The notes beneath the pieces are model-generated. The model did not search any database and was not told where the DNA came from. It saw nothing but the letters and a program-made list of their open reading frames with translations. A stretch of 53,201 nucleotides of DNA from Natribacillus halophilus. Its GTDB lineage: Bacteria; Bacillota; Bacilli; Bacillales; Marinococcaceae. The position numbers and the translations under genes were made by a program. Shown here piece after piece: positions 50,231-53,201 of this stretch (position 1 is the stretch's first letter; each line of letters begins with the position of its first letter). Location: NCBI RefSeq assembly GCF_900100185.1, contig NZ_FNEN01000006.1:27424-80624 (forward strand), in the 5' to 3' direction.

Positions 50231-51175
50231 TTGGAATATCGTTTTTTAGGAAACACTGGAGTAAAAGTCAGTGAAATCAGCCTGGGTAGTTGGCTTACTT
50301 ATGGCGGCTATGTCGCAAAGGACGCGGCCGTCAATTCCATACACAAAGCTTATGACCTCGGCATCAATTTTTTCGATACCGCCAATGTCTACCGCCGCGG
50401 GGAAGCGGAGAAAGTCGTCGGCGAGGCATTGCGGGAATATCCACGCGAATCTTACGTCCTGGCAACAAAAGTGTTTAACCCTATGGGTGAAGGGCCCAAC
50501 GACAGCGGCCTCTCGCGCAAGCACATTATGGAACAGGCCAACGCAAGTTTACAACGCCTGGGACTCGATTATGTTGACCTCTATTATTGCCATCGTTTCG
50601 ACTCGGAAACCCCGTTGTATGAGACGTTGCGAGCCCTGGATGATTTAGTGCGGCAAGGGAAAGTGCTCTATATCGGCGTAAGCGAATGGTCTCCGGCGCA
50701 GATCGCGGAAGCCTTGCACATTGCCGATAAACGGTTACTGGACCGCCTCGTCGTCAATCAGCCCATTTATAATATGCTCAACCGCTACATTGAAAAAGAA
50801 ATCATTCCTCAAGGGGAACAACACGGTGTTGGCCAAGTCGTCTTTTCACCGTTAGCCCAAGGCGTATTAAGCGGAAAGTATAAAAAAGGTGCAGAAATCC
50901 CTGAGAATAGCCGTGCGGCTGAAAATTACAAGATCATTTCCCGCTTCCTGAACGATGAATCCCTCGATAGGGTCGCGGAACTGCAGGATGTGGCAGCGAA
51001 GGAAGATCTATCGTTATCACAGTTGGCCATTGCCTGGATCTTGCGTCAGAATAACGTCTCCAGCGCTTTAATCGGAGCAAGCCGCCCCGAACAAGTGGAA
51101 GAGAATGTCAAAGCGAGCGGCGTAAAACTTTCAGCCGATTCGCTGGAACGGATCGAGACGATTTTGGAAGGTTAG
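50231..51175 (+). CDS. Aldo/keto reductase
   Basis: A 314-residue NADPH-dependent oxidoreductase of the potassium-channel beta-subunit branch. Catalytic residues are visible: Asp and Tyr in 'FFDTANVYRRGEAEK', Lys in 'YVLATKVF' and His in 'LYYCHRFDSE'. The cofactor site is in 'LIGASRPEQVEENVKA'. Start is TTG 50231, nine bases after AGGGAGG; a TTG at 50222 sits directly on that site. Divergent from ytgP; substrate unknown. Confidence 0.88.
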   Translation: MEYRFLGNTGVKVSEISLGSWLTYGGYVAKDAAVNSIHKAYDLGINFFDTANVYRRGEAEKVVGEALREYPRESYVLATKVFNPMGEGPNDSGLSRKHIMEQANASLQRLGLDYVDLYYCHRFDSETPLYETLRALDDLVRQGKVLYIGVSEWSPAQIAEALHIADKRLLDRLVVNQPIYNMLNRYIEKEIIPQGEQHGVGQVVFSPLAQGVLSGKYKKGAEIPENSRAAENYKIISRFLNDESLDRVAELQDVAAKEDLSLSQLAIAWILRQNNVSSALIGASRPEQVEENVKASGVKLSADSLERIETILEG

Positions 51176-51196
51176 GTTGAGTATCAGTTAGCCTTT

Positions 51197-51236
51197 ATCT
51201 CCCGTGAGTGGACGGTCTCTCTCGGGAGATCTTTTT
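51197..51236 (+). terminator. Terminator after the aldo/keto reductase gene
   Basis: ATCTCCCG / CGGGAGAT with a loop of 18 bases that can pair further (GAGTGGACGGTCTCT), followed by CTTTTTT. Confidence 0.85.
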
Positions 51237-51287
51237 TGTGGCCATCATCCGTTTCTGACATACACCAAAATATAAGGAGCACAACCC

Positions 51288-52586
51288 ATGGTGACCACAA
51301 AACCATCACTGTCTGCTCAGCCCATCGATACCTATGTGGACGAAGACTTGAATATCTTCATCTCTGATTGTCCAGCTAATGACATCATCACCCTTCGGGC
51401 AACGGCAAACGATGACGAAGGGAAATTGTTTGAATCGTATGCAAAGTTTCGGACAGACAGTTCAGGAAGAGTAAACGTATCTCAGGCACAACCTGTGGAA
51501 GGATGTTACGAAAAAGCTGACCCCCACGGCTTATTTTGGTCGATGCAGCGGGCAGGGTCCAAACTCGGCGATTATTTTCTGAAAAATGAAGCGACACCTC
51601 TGTCTGTGGAAATAAATCTCGAAATGAATGGACATACAATCGATACAGTCACCGTTCTTCGCCATTTCTATAAAAATGACATCAAAAGGGTTGTCGTAAA
51701 GGAGCACGAATGTATGGGCGTGCTGTTCCATCCGATTGATCAAGGTCCATGCCCGGGCATACTCCTTTTAGGGGGTTCGGATGGAGGCGTGTTAGAACAG
51801 GGAGCGGCACTGCTGGCGTCTCATGGATATTCCGTATTGTCTCTTGCTTATTTTGGTACTGAAGGTGTTCCGAAAAATCTGGAAAACATTCCTTTGGAAT
51901 ACTTTGAAAGCGCTACTGCTTGGCTAAAAAAACATACCTCAGTCAATGGCCGAGTATCAGTGATTGGCTTTTCGAGGGGAGGTGAGTTGGCACTTTTATT
52001 GGGAGCGACATTTGATGATTATCAGGCGATCATCGCCGGCGCTCCGAGCATGTATGTCACCGCCGGTTTGAGAAATAATACGTTCGCGCCGATTCCTTCA
52101 TGGACTTATAGGCAAGAAACTCTGCCTTACATGAAGTTTTCATATCGTCCTTCGATTATTATCTCCATGTTGAAGCGTTGGCTCTTAAAAAGCCCTGTGT
52201 CATTTCAGGCCATCTGGAATCATACTTTACGTGATACAGATAAAATAAAAGATTCACGTATCCCGGTCGAAAACATAAATGCACCGGTTATGACGATAGC
52301 CGGCGGAGATGATCAACTCTGGCCTTCCGCTTATTACACTGAGGAAATAAAAACAACACTTGCGGTTGAAAATTCAGGGAATCAAAATGTCTACTTAACT
52401 TATGACAAAGCCGGTCATTTTTTATCCTTTCCGTACGCCCTGCCAAGCCTCCCCACAAACACTAACATGCACGTCGGTGGAGGTATGACGATGACCTTCG
52501 GCGGTACCAAATGGGCAAATGCGCAAGCCACATCAGAGTCTTGGCTTGAAATCCTTGCATTTTTGAAAACACATACGACGCAATAA
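51288..52586 (+). CDS. Acyl-CoA thioester hydrolase / BAAT family protein
   Basis: A 432-residue protein: an N-terminal beta-sandwich domain (about 1-125) of the acyl-CoA thioesterase/bile acid-CoA N-acyltransferase type, then an alpha/beta hydrolase domain. The nucleophile is a serine in 'VIGFSRGGELALL', the acid in 'IAGGDDQLWPS' and the histidine in 'YDKAGHFLSFPY'. Most likely hydrolyses an acyl-CoA or related ester. AAGGAG precedes the ATG. The coding sequence is somewhat more AT-rich than its neighbours. It ends directly against the next gene's stop. Confidence 0.88.
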   Translation: MVTTKPSLSAQPIDTYVDEDLNIFISDCPANDIITLRATANDDEGKLFESYAKFRTDSSGRVNVSQAQPVEGCYEKADPHGLFWSMQRAGSKLGDYFLKNEATPLSVEINLEMNGHTIDTVTVLRHFYKNDIKRVVVKEHECMGVLFHPIDQGPCPGILLLGGSDGGVLEQGAALLASHGYSVLSLAYFGTEGVPKNLENIPLEYFESATAWLKKHTSVNGRVSVIGFSRGGELALLLGATFDDYQAIIAGAPSMYVTAGLRNNTFAPIPSWTYRQETLPYMKFSYRPSIIISMLKRWLLKSPVSFQAIWNHTLRDTDKIKDSRIPVENINAPVMTIAGGDDQLWPSAYYTEEIKTTLAVENSGNQNVYLTYDKAGHFLSFPYALPSLPTNTNMHVGGGMTMTFGGTKWANAQATSESWLEILAFLKTHTTQ

Positions 52587-53039
52587 TTACAACGGTCGCC
52601 CTTCGCTTACCGCTTGTTTTAACTTTTGCTGCATTTCGCCGATGCCGCGACTCCCAAGTAGCGGCATCTCAATGTCATGGCCGGGCCCGAAACTTTTTTC
52701 AACGATGGGCTTGTATTTTTTCCCCGTAAGGACGACAAGATGTTGAAAGTCGTTCAGCCGTTTTCTTTGTACTTGTTCAGCTAAACTTTGCATTGGAATA
52801 ATGTCATCACTTTTATGACTAAACGATAAGTTGTAGGGGCCGGGAACAGTATCCTCCGGCTGTAAAAACCCATGTTTCGCTGACAGAATCACCCACTGGG
52901 GATAAAACGTCTCTGCATACGCACGACACAAACGGTGAAATGTGCCAATGTAAGCATCACGGGCAAAGACGGGGCCAATCTCTCCTTCCCGGTCCCATAT
53001 TTTTTTATTTCCACATGGGATAATGGCAAGTGTCGTCAA
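52587..53039 (-). CDS. DUF6884 family protein
   Basis: A 150-residue soluble protein. 'LAIIPCGNKKIWD' near the N-terminus and 'WVILSAKHGFLQPEDTVPGP' in the middle are the marks of the DUF6884 family, which resembles a nucleotide-binding or nucleoside-modifying fold and is often found in bacilli and phages. Start is TTG 53039; GGTGGT lies just before it. Its stop codon abuts that of the convergent hydrolase gene. Biochemical function unknown. Confidence 0.7.
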   Translation of the reverse strand: MTTLAIIPCGNKKIWDREGEIGPVFARDAYIGTFHRLCRAYAETFYPQWVILSAKHGFLQPEDTVPGPYNLSFSHKSDDIIPMQSLAEQVQRKRLNDFQHLVVLTGKKYKPIVEKSFGPGHDIEMPLLGSRGIGEMQQKLKQAVSEGRPL

Positions 53040-53104
53040 ATAACCACCACGGTTTCGTCAAATTCCAAATAATAGTTACAGATGTGTCTGGGTATTGAGA
53101 TTTC

Positions 53105-53201
53105 TCCAGATTAATTCGTTCTTCTGATCCCTCTCTGGGCGGATTCACTGGCGTTTGAGGGATCGCATCGCTCTTCTGATCCCTCTCGGACCGGATTCAC
53201 T
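53105..53201. repeat. Intergenic tandem array, 52-bp period (locus F, runs off the window)
   Basis: CTTCTGATCCCTCTC occurs at 53121 and 53173, 52 bp apart, each followed by a GGATTCACT block. The second unit has a 29-bp core (53157-53185) with perfect 8-bp arms GAGGGATC / GATCCCTC. The first copy keeps only the right arm. The array probably continues past the right edge. Confidence 0.85.

Overview
The window is chromosomal DNA from a low-to-mid GC Firmicute of the family Bacillaceae. The gene order closely follows the ytfJ-to-ytlP part of the Bacillus subtilis chromosome: ytfJ, ytfI, yteJ, sppA, thiI, nifZ, ezrA, hisJ, refZ (yttP), ytsP, rpsD, a tyrosyl-tRNA synthetase, acsA/acuABC, ccpA-motP-motS, aroA, ytxGHJ, murC, sftA, ytpQ, ytoQ, ytoP, ytzB, trmB, ytmP, ytlQ, thpR. 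Acidic surface proteins (SppA, the class A PBP) and the sodium-type stator MotPS would fit a halophilic or alkaliphilic lifestyle, but that is inference. No rRNA, tRNA, CRISPR-cas, prophage or insertion sequence was found.

Layout. 0.3-8.8 kb: sporulation/envelope genes (ytfJ, ytfI, yteJ, sppA), the thiolation pair nifZ-thiI, the division regulator ezrA and histidinol phosphatase hisJ. 8.9-13.6 kb: a deletion-damaged methyltransferase, refZ, the free methionine sulfoxide reductase ytsP, a panB-panD pair behind a structured leader, a 30-residue toxin-like peptide, a frameshifted superinfection-immunity-like gene and a DinB protein. 13.7-19.8 kb: deoC, rpsD with a leader, a T-box-controlled tyrosyl-tRNA synthetase and a class A PBP. 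19.8-20.2 kb: a type I toxin-antitoxin locus. 20.4-27.4 kb: acetate metabolism (acsA against acuABC, whose products acetylate and deacetylate AcsA), then the carbon catabolite regulator ccpA with motPS. 28-32 kb: aromatic amino acid entry enzyme, the ytxGHJ stress operon with a SigmaB-type promoter, and murC. 32-43 kb: a nicotinate phosphoribosyltransferase, sftA, ytpQ, an EIIC-type permease, ytoQ, the M42 peptidase ytoP, ytzB, trmB, ytmP, ytlQ and thpR. 43-53 kb: cysteine synthase, a repeat-rich gap, a damaged DinB gene running into a GNAT gene, rsuA, a Rossmann-fold protein, an FtsW/SpoVE-type polymerase with the flippase ytgP, an aldo/keto reductase, a BAAT-type acyl hydrolase and a DUF6884 protein.

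The most unusual feature is a set of intergenic tandem arrays at six places (about 1-205, 15.36-15.52, 29.29-29.40, 40.42-40.60, 44.33-44.54 and 53.10-53.20 kb). Their sequences differ, but nearly all share a 51-52 bp period. In four of them each unit holds a quasi-palindrome of about 29 bp followed by 22-23 bp of linker, and the arms co-vary. They are not CRISPR arrays, because the linkers are repeated too. Two smaller dispersed families are also present: a 28-bp terminator-like palindrome (8.88, 33.55, 41.47 kb) and a 20-bp-period repeat with core CGCTGATATAT. Together with the type I toxin locus, a second toxin-like gene, the panBD leader and several decaying genes, these make the intergenic DNA the most informative part of an otherwise conserved region.
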